Assembly: GCA_004138175.2 (NCBI GenBank)
Contig: RYFE02000004.1
Location: 1-64,000 of the forward strand
Source: Chloroflexales bacterium ZM16-3
GTDB taxonomy: Bacteria; Chloroflexota; Chloroflexia; Chloroflexales; Chloroflexaceae
Length of the DNA: 64,000 bases
Direction of reading: 5' to 3'
Shown: positions 18,463-27,519 of the stretch, one piece after another
Numbering within the stretch: the stretch's first letter is position 1
How the letters are laid out: the number at the start of each line of letters is the position of its first letter
Program-made: the position numbers and the translations under genes
The notes under the pieces: generated by a model
Told to the model about the DNA's origin: nothing
What the model saw: only the letters and a program-made list of their open reading frames with translations
Database searches by the model: none

Positions 18463-18504
18463 AGATTGGAGATTGGAGATTGGAGATTGGAGATTGCAGA
18501 TTGA
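18463..18504. repeat. Heptad array (AGATTGG)4 plus two variants
   Basis: Six 7-bp units (four AGATTGG, one AGATTGC, one AGATTGA) directly adjoin the lipB ATG, occupying the place where a ribosome binding site would lie. Confidence 0.85.
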
Positions 18505-18660
18505 GCGCGTATCAATGCGCTTCTCAACATAGAGCCATTTTACCACGCCGAGGCGGTAAGGCGCAGGATCGGGGGCGTGGTACAATGATACATGCAACCA
18601 ATAATCGTATGCAAACGTCTGATCATGTAGTTGCACGTAACACAGGCCCAGGAGGAACAG

Positions 18661-19188
18661 ATGTATCAGACCCTGATCGAAGATCTGCTCTCGCACCCCC
18701 GTGTGATGGAGACACAGCATCACATGCACCACAGCATCCCTAAGCATGATCATATGATGCGGGTTGTACGCTACTCCTACCGCATTGCGCACCTGTTCCG
18801 CGCCGACCGGCGCATCTGTGTGCGGGCGGCCATCCTCCACGATATCGACTCGCGGATGGGGACGCTGGCCACCCACGGCGCGATCGCCGCCGAGGTTGCC
18901 CTAACCCTCGGCGAGCCACGCGAGGTTTCTCAGGCGATCATCAGCCACATGTACCCGCTCGGCCCACGGCCGACCACCCGCGAGGGTTGGGTGCTGGCGG
19001 TGGCCGATAAGATAGCCTCTTTCACCGATATGACGGCCTTCGCGGGCGGGCTGATCACCGGCCACAGCCTGCGGGTGCGCCGTAGCCTCTGCGATACAGA
19101 CCCCTTCTACACGAAGCGCCAGCGGCGGCGGCGGATCAGTCGGCTGTGGCGCAGCATTGGTCGGCGCGGCCTGAGCGGGCAGGCGTAG
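18661..19188 (+). CDS. HD-domain hydrolase
   Basis: 175 residues from ATG 18661, preceded by a strong AGGAGG. HD-superfamily residues are visible: H in KHDHMMRV, HD in AAILHDID, H in THGAIA, H in ISHMYPLG and D in VADKIAS. Such proteins are metal-dependent phosphohydrolases; substrates in this small class are usually unknown. The C-terminus is very basic (TKRQRRRRISRLWRSIGRR), which could bind nucleic acid or the membrane. The gene stands alone between lipB and a hairpin cluster. Hydrolase fold confident, substrate unknown. Confidence 0.85.
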   Translation: MYQTLIEDLLSHPRVMETQHHMHHSIPKHDHMMRVVRYSYRIAHLFRADRRICVRAAILHDIDSRMGTLATHGAIAAEVALTLGEPREVSQAIISHMYPLGPRPTTREGWVLAVADKIASFTDMTAFAGGLITGHSLRVRRSLCDTDPFYTKRQRRRRISRLWRSIGRRGLSGQA

Positions 19189-19268
19189 GGGCGGCTCGCG
19201 AGCCGCCCCCTACGCCCCTGGTAGAAGAGAGGGTCTGGGAGAGTTTTACTCTCCCAGACCCTCTCTTC
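19183..19268. terminator. Two hairpins between convergent genes
   Basis: A 16-bp stem with one bulge (19183-19215) overlaps the HD-gene stop codon. A second hairpin has a perfect 21-bp stem and TTT loop (19224-19268). They separate two convergent genes and probably serve as a bidirectional terminator, although no long T tract follows. Confidence 0.7.
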
Positions 19269-19270
19269 AT

Positions 19271-20485
19271 TTACTCAGCCGCCGGCTGCTCAGACTCGGG
19301 CTCTGGGATCGGCTCTCTCTTTGGCGGTGGCGGCACCGGGATGTGAATACGCTTGGGGAGGACGCCAGCGGGCAGGGGTGGCTCACTGAGCCGACCGTAC
19401 AGGTAGCTAAACACATCGCGCGAGATCGCGCCCATCGGCGCCGAGAAGATCGCCCCGGCCAGGCCGAAGACCTGCGAGCAGACCACCAGCAGCACCATCA
19501 GGATGGCGGGGTGCAGGCCGACGCTGTCGCCGACGATCCGGGGCACCAGAAAGTTATTCTCTAGCTGCTGGATGGCGACATAGAGGATCAGCACCGCGAT
19601 CCCGGTGGTGGGCGAGTCGATAAACCCGAGGATCACCGCAGGGATTGCGCCGAGGATCGGGCCGATCACCGGGATAAGCTCGGTGATCGCGGCGATCACC
19701 GCCAGCAGCAGAATGTAGTTCACGTGGAGGCCGAACAGATCCAGGGCGATTAGGCCGACCCCAGCGGCCGAGCCCACCGCCAGGCCGAGGATGATCTGGC
19801 CGCGCACGTAGCCGCTGAGATCGTAGTCGATGATCCTTACGAGCGACCAGAAATCCTCCCGAACCCAGCTGGGGATCATGCGGTCGATCACCGCGACACC
19901 GGCCTGCTGATCCATCAGCACATAGAACAGCCAGAAGGGGATGAGGAAGAAGCCGAGCAGAAAGGTGACGGTGTTGACCACAGAGAGCAGGCTGTTGATC
20001 AGAAGGGTGCCGATCCCCTGCATGTAGGTGACGAAGTTCGTGCGCAGGGTGCCGAGGCCGTTATTGAGTAGGACGGAGACATTCTGCTCTACCTGGCCGC
20101 GCATCCCTTCTGGCAGGGCGGCGAGGATCTGCTGGTACTCCGCAAGGACGAGGTCTGACCAGTTCTGGATCTGCTTGATATTGGGGAAGGCACCGATCAG
20201 CTGGCCGATCTGCGCGGCGAGGGGTGGGACGATATAGGCGAAGAAGGCCAGCAGCACAACAAAGCTGCCCAGGTAGACAATCAGGATGGCGGCCCAGCGC
20301 GGCTGGCGCGCGTTGAGCCGGTTCACCAGGGGCAGGAGGAGGTAGGCGAGAATGATCCCGATGATAAAGGGCGTGACAGCGCTGCTGGCGCTCCAGAGCA
20401 GCCAGCCGACCACATAGATTGCGCCCAGCACCAGCAGCCAGCGTGCAATCCGACGCGGCGTGAGGTGGGATAGAGGTGTCATCAT
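19271..20485 (-). CDS. AI-2E family (PerM/YdiK-type) membrane protein
   Basis: 404 residues. Hydrophobic segments cluster as two pairs at the N-terminus (IARWLLVLGAIYVVGWLLW, VTPFIIGIILAYLLLPLV) and several in the second half, about eight in total, with the family-typical stretch LIALDLFGLHVNYILLLAVIAAITELIPVIGPILGAIPAV. The C-terminal tail is Pro/Glu rich. Members have been linked to autoinducer-2 export, sodium/proton antiport or peptidoglycan precursor traffic, so the substrate cannot be read from sequence. It starts 9 bp after the stop of an XRE-cupin regulator, with which it likely forms an operon and which may respond to the same compound. Confidence 0.88.
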   Translation of the reverse strand: MMTPLSHLTPRRIARWLLVLGAIYVVGWLLWSASSAVTPFIIGIILAYLLLPLVNRLNARQPRWAAILIVYLGSFVVLLAFFAYIVPPLAAQIGQLIGAFPNIKQIQNWSDLVLAEYQQILAALPEGMRGQVEQNVSVLLNNGLGTLRTNFVTYMQGIGTLLINSLLSVVNTVTFLLGFFLIPFWLFYVLMDQQAGVAVIDRMIPSWVREDFWSLVRIIDYDLSGYVRGQIILGLAVGSAAGVGLIALDLFGLHVNYILLLAVIAAITELIPVIGPILGAIPAVILGFIDSPTTGIAVLILYVAIQQLENNFLVPRIVGDSVGLHPAILMVLLVVCSQVFGLAGAIFSAPMGAISRDVFSYLYGRLSEPPLPAGVLPKRIHIPVPPPPKREPIPEPESEQPAAE

Positions 20486-20494
20486 ACGCGCGAG

Positions 20495-21040
20495 TTAGCG
20501 ATCCTCGCGCCCGGCCAGCGCGCTGACCGTGAGCACGGACGCCACCGATTCACCGCTATTGACCCAGCTGTGGGCCATATCATCGCGATAGAAGAGCGTA
20601 TCGCCGGTGGTGAGGGTGTACTCTTCATCGCCGAGGATATAGTGCAGCTGGCCCTGGAGCACATGAACCATCTGGCTGCCGCGCCCCGAGAAGCCCTGCT
20701 GGCCGCTGCCGGGGTTCGCCTCGATCAGCCGCGCCTCCATGTCGCTGTTCGGTGGCAGCAGCGCGTAGACCTGCACCGGCGCATCGTCGAGGCTCAGGCG
20801 CACCCGACCGGTGGGGGTGACCACCTGCCCGGCCTGCTGGTTATCCTCGCCCTCGAAGAAGTGGGTCATCTGCACGCTGAAGAACTGCGCCAGCTTGCGC
20901 AGGTTCGCCACCGAGATATTCACTTTATCGCGCTCAAGGCGACTTAGGAATGAGGGTGTCAGCCCGGAACCGTCTGACACCTCTTGAAGTGTGAGGCCGC
21001 GCTCCTGTCGGAGGCGGCCGATTTTTTGTCCGAGTGACAT
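20495..21040 (-). CDS. XRE-family regulator with cupin sensor domain
   Basis: 181 residues from ATG 21040; a GTG at 21076 is possible but less likely. Residues 1-60 are a helix-turn-helix (LGQKIGRLRQERGLTLQEVS, then SFLSRLERDK). Residues 85-180 form a cupin barrel (NPGSGQQGFSGRGSQMVHVL, YTLTTGDTLFYRDDMAHSWVN), where a small ligand or metal would bind. This layout resembles PuuR-type regulators. It lies directly upstream of the AI-2E-family transporter and behind a consensus promoter, so local regulation of the pair, including itself, is plausible. Confidence 0.9.
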   Translation of the reverse strand: MSLGQKIGRLRQERGLTLQEVSDGSGLTPSFLSRLERDKVNISVANLRKLAQFFSVQMTHFFEGEDNQQAGQVVTPTGRVRLSLDDAPVQVYALLPPNSDMEARLIEANPGSGQQGFSGRGSQMVHVLQGQLHYILGDEEYTLTTGDTLFYRDDMAHSWVNSGESVASVLTVSALAGREDR

Positions 21041-21133
21041 ATGTCTGCTGCCTTTTTCGGGGGGGTGATGTGTCACGCGACAAGCGTCATCACGCTGCTA
21101 AACATCATGATACAGTCCACAGATCACCTGATA

Positions 21134-21170
21134 GATTTGTATTATACGCCACACGAATCCGGGATGTCAA
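21134..21170 (-). promoter_or_regulatory. Near-consensus sigma-70 promoter for the XRE-cupin gene
   Basis: On the minus strand TTGACA (21170-21165) and TATAAT (21146-21141) are separated by 18 bp. The start is expected near 21134, leaving a leader of about 95 nt that contains an inverted repeat GTGATG...CATCAC (21066-21094), a candidate operator. Confidence 0.75.
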
Positions 21171-21279
21171 GGCCATGCACAGGCGTGTGCGATTATGTTG
21201 CATGGCGTCGAGACGGCATGAAGGTACTACGTGCGCTGTCTTTTTGCACAGCCCGATTGAGCAGTGTTTGGAAGTATAA

Positions 21280-23910
21280 TCAAATTTGGCGGTCGCGGCG
21301 ACGCAAGAGCCACGCGGTGATCCCGATGCAAATCAGCGTATAGAGCAGCATTGCACCCCAGCGGGCAAGGAGCGTGCCAGGGCTGTGGGTGAAGTTTGCC
21401 TCGACATCGAGGAAGCCGGGCGAGCAGCCTGGCGGCACGCTTCCGCTGCCGTCGCTATTCGGCAGGTTACACAGGCTGTTCAGATCGGCGCTGATGCCCA
21501 GGGAGTCCATCGACCAGCGGCTGATCGTCAGCCAGGAGAGCGGGGTTGCCAGACCCTCGATCTTGAAGATCAGCCCGGCGAACAGGATCTGCGGGATCAG
21601 CGCCAAGGGCACAATGCTGATCGCCCGGTCGCCACTGTCTGAGGCGGCGCTGATTACCAGGCCGAGGGCCATGCCGGTGATGGCGGTGAGCAGCAGGCTC
21701 ACAAAGGTCTCGGCCAGGGACGGCAGGATCACGCCGGTGTCGGCGGGAAAATGCACCTTCAGGGCCACGATGCCGAGCAGCACCGCCGTCTGCATCATGA
21801 TCAGGGCGCTGAGCACGGCCACCTTCGAGAGCAGGTACGGCCCGATGCGCAGGTTCACCAGGCGCTCGCGCTGGAAGATCGGCAGCTCTTTGGTGATCTC
21901 GCGGGCGGCGTTGATGATGCCGAACCAGACGCTGACCGTGGCCAGCATAAACAGCACTTTCTTTGCCTCGCCGCGCTGCAGCAGGTCGATCGGCTGTGCG
22001 CCGGTGAGTGAGTCCCCCCTTGCCACCAGCATTAGGAGCAGGGCGACGATCGGCGCCTGGAGCAGCAAGATCAGCAGGTTGCGCCGGTCTTGTAGGGTCA
22101 GATCGAGGTAGCGGCGGGTCAGGATTCCGAACTGTCGCAGGGGCGAGACCTTGTTCTGGCGCTGCGGGGCGGCGGCGCTCTGCGCGGCCGCCGGCTGGGG
22201 CGACTGGCCGAGACGCCCAGCCACATAGCGCTGGTAGGAGCCCGAGCCGCGAAACTTCATCTCCCACAGCTCGCCCAGGCTGGGCGGGTTCTTTGCGCCG
22301 GGGTTGGCCGCCGCCCAGGACCGGTATTCGGCCTGTAGGTCACGCTGAAGAATCGGGCTCTGCGGGTCGCCCTGCCCCTCAAGCTTGGTGTAGATGTCAG
22401 CGAAATCACCGCTGGTGACGTTAAAGAAGGCGAGAGCCTCGGTGGGAGGCCCAAAGTAGACCATGCGCCCGGCAGCCATGAAGATCACATGGTCGCATTG
22501 GGTAATATTGGCGGTGGCGTGGGTCACGAGCACCACCGTGCGCCCGCTGTCGGCCAGGCGGCGCAGGGTATACATCATCTTCTTCTCAAGGCCGGGGTCA
22601 AGTCCGCTTGTTGGCTCATCGAGGAAGAAGAGGCTCGGGTCGGCCAGCAGCTCGGCGCCGATGCTGACCCGCTTGCGCTGGCCGCCGGAGAGGTTCTCGA
22701 CCAGCTTGTCGCGGTGGGGCGACATCTCGACATCCTCAAGGACGCGGGTGATCCGGGCGTCGATCTCGCTCTCGGCGGTGTCGGCGGGCAGGCGCAGGCG
22801 GGCGGCGTAGCCAAGGGCGCGGCTAACCGGCAGGGTGCGGTGGAGGATGTCGTCCTGGGGCACGTAGCCGAGCACCGTGCGGTAGGCGTCGAAGTTGTGG
22901 TAGAAGTCATCGCCATTGACGCGCACCTGGCCGGAGGTGGCGGGGGCGTAGCCGCAGAGCGCCTTCATCAAGGTGCTTTTGCCGGTGCCGCTGCCGCCCA
23001 CGAGGGCCACGAACTCACGCGGGGCGATGCTGAGCGAGACATCGTCGAGGATGATCCGCCGCTGTCCGCCGCGCGAGATGGCGCGGGTCAGGCCACGGGC
23101 GTCGATGCGCAGGGCGCCCTGCTGATCGTACTGGTCGAGGCTGGCGACGTTGTAGACGAGCTTGAAGGCGCCGATCTGGATGACATCGCCGGAGCGCAGC
23201 GTGTGAGAGCCAGCAAGGCGCTGGCCGTTCACGAAGGTACCATTGGTGCTGCCAGCATCGCGCAGGATGGCTCCGCCGCCAGGGGCGCGGTCGATCTGGG
23301 CGTGGAATCGCGAGACCTGGGGGTTCTCCAGGACAACATCGCAGCCGGCGCGGCCGATGGTGATCTGCGGGTCGTTCGGGTCGAGCGGATAGCTCTGGGA
23401 CGCCTTACTTGCCTGGGGGGCGCGCAAGACGCTCCCGTTGCGGTAGGTGAGGGTGACGAAGCTGCCGGTTGCCGGGTCGCCAATCCTGAGCACATCGCCG
23501 TCGTAGAGATCGTGGCTAGGCACGCGCCGGCCCTCGTAGAGGATGCCATTGGTGGAGCCGACATCGACGATGCGGTGGCCGGGGCCAGCTGGCTCGACGC
23601 GGGCGTGGTGTCCGCTGACGAAGCGCGAGGCCATGACGATATCGTTATCGGGCGCGCGCCCCAGATTCATCGCACGAGTGGGCAGAGGCACATCGCGGGT
23701 GGCCCCATCCTCCTGGATCTGCAGCACGCCACCAAGGCCGATGGTCGCCCCAGCCGGGCTGGGCGGCGGGCCTCCTGCGGAGGCAGTTGGGGCGGGGGCA
23801 ACCTGCGCGGCGATGGGCTGCGGCTTACCGCAGGCCGTACAGAATCGCGCGTCGGAGCGGCTAAGCGGTGCCTGACAGTAGACACAGCGGGTGACAGTGG
23901 GAGACGACAC
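21280..23910 (-). CDS. Zinc-ribbon FHA-FHA-ABC transporter (ABCG-like half exporter)
   Basis: 876 residues from GTG 23910 (AGGAG eight bases upstream). N-terminal zinc ribbon CVYCQAPLSRSDARFCTACG; FHA domain 1 (about 60-135; LGRAPDNDIVMASRFVSGHH); FHA domain 2 (about 165-245; IGRAGCDVVLENPQVSRFHA); ABC ATPase (about 265-500; GGSGTGKST, LSGGQRKR, LFFLDEPTSGLD); and a membrane domain with about six helices (600-870). FHA domains bind phosphothreonine, so the exporter is probably controlled by the kinase and phosphatases encoded next to it. A homodimer is expected since each chain has one ATPase and one membrane half. Substrate unknown. It is divergent from the phosphatase gene. Confidence 0.93.
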   Translation of the reverse strand: MSSPTVTRCVYCQAPLSRSDARFCTACGKPQPIAAQVAPAPTASAGGPPPSPAGATIGLGGVLQIQEDGATRDVPLPTRAMNLGRAPDNDIVMASRFVSGHHARVEPAGPGHRIVDVGSTNGILYEGRRVPSHDLYDGDVLRIGDPATGSFVTLTYRNGSVLRAPQASKASQSYPLDPNDPQITIGRAGCDVVLENPQVSRFHAQIDRAPGGGAILRDAGSTNGTFVNGQRLAGSHTLRSGDVIQIGAFKLVYNVASLDQYDQQGALRIDARGLTRAISRGGQRRIILDDVSLSIAPREFVALVGGSGTGKSTLMKALCGYAPATSGQVRVNGDDFYHNFDAYRTVLGYVPQDDILHRTLPVSRALGYAARLRLPADTAESEIDARITRVLEDVEMSPHRDKLVENLSGGQRKRVSIGAELLADPSLFFLDEPTSGLDPGLEKKMMYTLRRLADSGRTVVLVTHATANITQCDHVIFMAAGRMVYFGPPTEALAFFNVTSGDFADIYTKLEGQGDPQSPILQRDLQAEYRSWAAANPGAKNPPSLGELWEMKFRGSGSYQRYVAGRLGQSPQPAAAQSAAAPQRQNKVSPLRQFGILTRRYLDLTLQDRRNLLILLLQAPIVALLLMLVARGDSLTGAQPIDLLQRGEAKKVLFMLATVSVWFGIINAAREITKELPIFQRERLVNLRIGPYLLSKVAVLSALIMMQTAVLLGIVALKVHFPADTGVILPSLAETFVSLLLTAITGMALGLVISAASDSGDRAISIVPLALIPQILFAGLIFKIEGLATPLSWLTISRWSMDSLGISADLNSLCNLPNSDGSGSVPPGCSPGFLDVEANFTHSPGTLLARWGAMLLYTLICIGITAWLLRRRDRQI

Positions 23911-24017
23911 GCAAGCGGCTCCTATGCTATAATTTGGCTGGTCCAGGTTACCTCCTCTCTAGATAGCACAGGTCTCCCCAGATTGCAACCAGATGTGCAT
24001 CCCGACAGCGTTGTCTA

Positions 24018-24046
24018 TCGTCTAACTGCGTATGTCGTGCGTTAGA
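24018..24046. promoter_or_regulatory. Inverted repeat in divergent promoter region
   Basis: GTCTAAC and GTTAGAC arms lie in the 280-bp spacer between the ABC exporter and the first PP2C gene, a position that would suit an operator for both. No clear -35/-10 pair was found on either strand here. Confidence 0.35.
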
Positions 24047-24191
24047 CCAGATTCACGGATAGGTCACTCCTTCGCCTCCAGCCCGCCAGCCCCACAGCCC
24101 GACACAATGCCATAGATAGAGGGGACTGGCGGGCGTGTTGTGAGAGGCATCCAGCGTCGATCTGAAACCTTGTCTTAGTGCGGAGGCATTG

Positions 24192-25448
24192 TTGACGACA
24201 CCAGGCTCCCAGACATGCACTGCCTGCGGCGGGCCACTGGCACCAGGCGCGCGATTCTGTCCGCGCTGCGGCGCACCCACGACCGACGAGAACTTCTCGG
24301 ATGAGGTGATGCTGCCCGGCAGCCGACGTCTGCGCGTCTCGGGCGATAGCCTGAGCGTGCGCGAGCTGCTCGCAGTGGTCGAGTCGGGCGTCTTCTACTG
24401 GCGTCAGCGGCTTGACGAGTCTGAGGGGGTGGCCCGCGAACAGGCCGCCGCCGCGATCAAGGAGCTCTCGCGCATCCTAGACAGCCTGGCCCAGCAGCTG
24501 GTGGCCGGCCGCGAGATGGTGCAGATCACCTCGCGGCTGCCCTCGACGCGGGTGGCCCCTCTGGCCTGCGCGATCTGTGGGCGGGGCAACCGGGCCAACG
24601 CAAAGTACTGCATTGCCTGCGGCTCGCCGATGCGCCTGGGGGAGAAGTCTGCGCCGCGCCCGCCGCCCAAGCTGAGCCTGGCCGTGGCCGCGCGCACCGA
24701 TGTCGGTATGGCCCGCAAGGTTAACGAAGACACCTGCTACAGCGGCGAGTTCACCACCGCCGACGGCAAGATCGGCACGCTGCTGCTGGTGGCCGACGGC
24801 ATGGGCGGGCACGCGGCTGGCGAGGTGGCCTCGCAGCTGGCCAGCGAGACGATCAAGGCCGAGCTGAAGGAGTCGCTGAGCGCGGGGGTGCCCGCGACCG
24901 ACGAGGACTGGCACGCCCTGATGCGCCAGGCCGCCCTGAAGGCGAACGAGCGGATCTACACGCAGTCGCGGGCGATGGGCGGGCGCGGCATGGGCACTAC
25001 TCTGACGATGGCGCTGGTGGCCGGACGGCGCACTCACATCGCCCACGTCGGCGACAGCCGGGCCTACCTGATCAACCCCGGCGGCGTCGGCGAGGGCGGC
25101 CCTTGGACGCAGCTCACGGCAGACCACAGCCTGGTGGCACGCCTGGTCGATATTGGCCAGCTGACCCCGGAGCAGGCCCGCGTCCACCCGCAGCGCAATA
25201 TGATCTACCGCTCGCTGGGCACCGACCCGACGGTGGACGTGGACACGCTGAGCCAGGCCCTGGCGCCGGGCGATGTGCTGCTGCTCTGCTCAGACGGGCT
25301 GGAGATCCATGTGGAGGACGCCGAGCTGTCCCAGATCGTGATCGACGAGCCGAACGAGGCCCACGCCTGCGAGCGGCTGATCGCCCTGGCCAACCAGCGC
25401 GGCGGCAAGGACAATATCAGCGTGATCATCGCGCGGATGCGCACTTAG
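24192..25448 (+). CDS. PP2C-type protein phosphatase with two zinc ribbons
   Basis: About 418 residues. TTG at 24192 sits five bases after GGAGG; the adjacent TTG at 24189 is too close to it. Zinc ribbon 1 is CTACGGPLAPGARFCPRCG; a helical stretch follows; zinc ribbon 2 is CAICGRGNRANAKYCIACG (about 126-146). The PP2C catalytic domain (about 160-418) has metal-binding motifs NEDTCY, VADGMGGHAAGE, HVGDSRAYL, LLCSDGLE and GGKDNISVI. It should dephosphorylate Ser/Thr on targets of the kinase encoded at 27520. It is the first gene of a same-strand run with the second phosphatase, kinase, vWA and FHA genes. Confidence 0.95.
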   Translation: MTTPGSQTCTACGGPLAPGARFCPRCGAPTTDENFSDEVMLPGSRRLRVSGDSLSVRELLAVVESGVFYWRQRLDESEGVAREQAAAAIKELSRILDSLAQQLVAGREMVQITSRLPSTRVAPLACAICGRGNRANAKYCIACGSPMRLGEKSAPRPPPKLSLAVAARTDVGMARKVNEDTCYSGEFTTADGKIGTLLLVADGMGGHAAGEVASQLASETIKAELKESLSAGVPATDEDWHALMRQAALKANERIYTQSRAMGGRGMGTTLTMALVAGRRTHIAHVGDSRAYLINPGGVGEGGPWTQLTADHSLVARLVDIGQLTPEQARVHPQRNMIYRSLGTDPTVDVDTLSQALAPGDVLLLCSDGLEIHVEDAELSQIVIDEPNEAHACERLIALANQRGGKDNISVIIARMRT

Positions 25449-25450
25449 GG

Positions 25451-25621
25451 ATTGCAGATTGCAGATTGCATCTTCGAGGCTATTAGGACACCGAGCCAGA
25501 AGTTCATTGCCAATTGGGTTCGACGAACGACGAACGACGAAGTCCGGGGCGTGATTGGTCGTTGGTCGTTGGTCGTTGGTCGTTGGTCGTTCGTCATCCT
25601 ACAATCTACAATCTGCAATGA
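25451..25621. repeat. Nested composite heptad array
   Basis: Order on the plus strand: three ATTGCAG-type units (25451-25471), three GACGAAC-type units (25522-25542), six inverted GTTGGTC/GTTCGTC-type units (25554-25595), then inverted ACAATCT and GCAAT units (25601-25619). One heptad family is therefore nested inside the hairpin of another. It fills the spacer between the two phosphatase genes. Confidence 0.85.
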
Positions 25622-25630
25622 GGATAGGTT

Positions 25631-27409
25631 ATGCCCCTCTGCAACACATGTGGCAAGGAGAACCGCGCCAGCGCACGCTTCTGCTGGAACTGCGCCGCCC
25701 AGCTGCCCATCTTTCAACCGAGCGTCTCCGACCGCCAGTGGCTCGACAGCGCCCTGGCTAGCCCACACGTACAGATGGCCTTATCCCCCAATGATGATAC
25801 GGCGCCGCTGCTCCCACGGGAGGCACCCGCCCGCAGCCCTAGCGCCCAGGAGGAAGTGATGGAAGATCAGAATCCCGAGGCTCCGCGCCTCTTTGCGGGG
25901 CGCTACCAGCTGCCCGCCGCCGCCGCGCCTGGGCCAATGATAGTGCTGGACACCTCGCCCTGGCGGCGCTGCTGGGCCTGCGGCTCGACGTCCAACGAGG
26001 AGGGCGAGTCCTTCTGTATCGACTGCGGCGCCGCCCTGGAGCAGCGCAGCTATCCGGCATACCTTGCTGAGGGCGAGGGCGAGAGCGGCCCGGCCCTGGC
26101 GGCAACGCTGAGCGACTCTTCGGCGCAGGATCTGCTCCCAGAGGTGATCGACGAGGCCGAGGAGGACGGGCAGATCCTGACTGTGCTTAACGATAGCGGG
26201 CGCAGCTCGATCAAGACGCCGATCGATGAGATGCTCGCCCTGGGGGTGGGTGCCGCCCTGGCTCAGCTCCTGGTGGCCCTCCACGCCGAGGGGCTGGCGC
26301 TCGGGAGGCTCACCCCGGCCAACCTGGAGTCGCTCGCCGCCGGCAAGACGCGCCTGCGCGATGTGCCGGGCATGCGCCGGATCGGCGAGGACGAGCAGGA
26401 GAAGGCCGTTCGCAGCGACCTGGCCGACCTGGCCGAGCTGCTGGAGCAGCTCACGTCTACGCCGCGCACCACGCAGCGCCTGAGCGAAGACGAGGCCGCC
26501 GTGGCTGCGTCGGGCGAGGCCGACAGCCTGCCCACGGTGCTGCGCGAGGTGCGCACTGGGGAGATCAGCACCGCCGATGATCTGGCAGACCGGCTCCAGG
26601 CAATTGTGGATGAGCGCACCCGCCCGCTGGCCCTGCGCCAGATCGTCGGGGCATACACCGACACCGGGATTGTGCGCGACCATAACGAGGATAGCTACCT
26701 GACCCTCAGCCTTGGCCTGGACAACAACAGCGAACGTCAGGGCTGGGGCATCTACATTGTCTCCGACGGCATGGGCGGACACGCCGCCGGCGAGCTGGCC
26801 AGCGGGCTGGCCATCCGTGGGGCCGCCGAGCTGCTGATCAGCGGCTACCTGGCCGGTGCCGTCGCGCCCGACGCCACCTACGATGAGGAGGCTGCCCGCA
26901 CCCTGGTGCGCCAGGCAGTGCTCCAGGGCAACGAGGCGATCATCGCCGAAGGACGCGCCCAGGGCAACGATATGGGCGCCACCATGACTATGGCCCTTGT
27001 CTCGGGCGACCGGGCGATTGTCGGAAACGTCGGCGACAGCCGTACGTATCTGTACCGCGAGGGCAAGCTGCGCCGGATCAGCAAGGATCACTCGCTGGTG
27101 ATGCGCTTAGTCGAGCTCGGCCAGATCGCCGACGAGGATATCTACACGCACCCGCAGCGCAACGCGGTGCTGCGCTCGTTGGGCGATAAGTCTAGCGTAG
27201 AGGTCGATGTCTTCTCCGAGCGGCTGCGCCCCGGCGACTCCCTGCTGCTCTGCTCGGACGGCCAGTGGGAGATGACCCGCGACGCCGAGATGGAGCGCAT
27301 CCTGGCCCGCGAAGCCGATCCGCAGACGATCAGTGAGGCGCTGGTGGCTGCGGCGAACCAGGCCGGCGGCGAGGATAATATCTCGGTGGTGCTCGTGCGC
27401 TTCGCCTAG
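25631..27409 (+). CDS. PP2C phosphatase fused to zinc ribbons and a degenerate kinase-like domain
   Basis: 592 residues, ATG after GAGGATAGG. Zinc ribbon 1 CNTCGKENRASARFCWNC; zinc ribbon 2 CWACGSTSNEEGESFCIDCG (about residues 117-136). Residues 200-285 look like the C-lobe of a Hanks kinase that has lost catalysis: HAEGLALGRLTPANLES in place of HRDLKPANI, TRLRDVPG in place of the DFG region, then DLADLAELLEQL. The PP2C domain (336-592) is intact: HNEDSYL, VSDGMGGHAAGE, NVGDSRTYL, LLCSDGQ, GGEDNISVV. The pseudokinase part may recognise kinase or substrate. The pseudokinase call is my inference from pattern; the phosphatase call is firm. Confidence 0.92.
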   Translation: MPLCNTCGKENRASARFCWNCAAQLPIFQPSVSDRQWLDSALASPHVQMALSPNDDTAPLLPREAPARSPSAQEEVMEDQNPEAPRLFAGRYQLPAAAAPGPMIVLDTSPWRRCWACGSTSNEEGESFCIDCGAALEQRSYPAYLAEGEGESGPALAATLSDSSAQDLLPEVIDEAEEDGQILTVLNDSGRSSIKTPIDEMLALGVGAALAQLLVALHAEGLALGRLTPANLESLAAGKTRLRDVPGMRRIGEDEQEKAVRSDLADLAELLEQLTSTPRTTQRLSEDEAAVAASGEADSLPTVLREVRTGEISTADDLADRLQAIVDERTRPLALRQIVGAYTDTGIVRDHNEDSYLTLSLGLDNNSERQGWGIYIVSDGMGGHAAGELASGLAIRGAAELLISGYLAGAVAPDATYDEEAARTLVRQAVLQGNEAIIAEGRAQGNDMGATMTMALVSGDRAIVGNVGDSRTYLYREGKLRRISKDHSLVMRLVELGQIADEDIYTHPQRNAVLRSLGDKSSVEVDVFSERLRPGDSLLLCSDGQWEMTRDAEMERILAREADPQTISEALVAAANQAGGEDNISVVLVRFA

Positions 27410-27426
27410 CGACACCCCAGGCCCGC

Positions 27427-27501
27427 TTTTTGTTGGGTCGGGCGGCGAAGCCGCCCGACCCAACAAAAAAAGTATAGTGGGGGCGGCGAAGCCGCCCCCA
27501 C
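27427..27501. repeat. Two GAA-loop hairpins
   Basis: A perfect 20-bp stem (27427-27469) and an 11-bp stem (27477-27501) share the core GGGCGGC-GAA-GCCGCCC. A tracts, not T tracts, follow on the plus strand, so these are not standard plus-strand terminators; they may act as mRNA processing or stability hairpins between phosphatase and kinase. Confidence 0.65.
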
Positions 27502-27519
27502 CCCCCACCGGGAAGGTGT

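Noticed and set aside
25781-27091. Long minus-strand frame opposite the second phosphatase
   Set aside because: Mirror of the PP2C coding sequence; amino-acid composition is Ala/Gly/His-rich without motifs.
27427-27501. Classical rho-independent terminator after the second phosphatase
   Set aside because: The stem is followed by A tracts instead of T on the coding strand.
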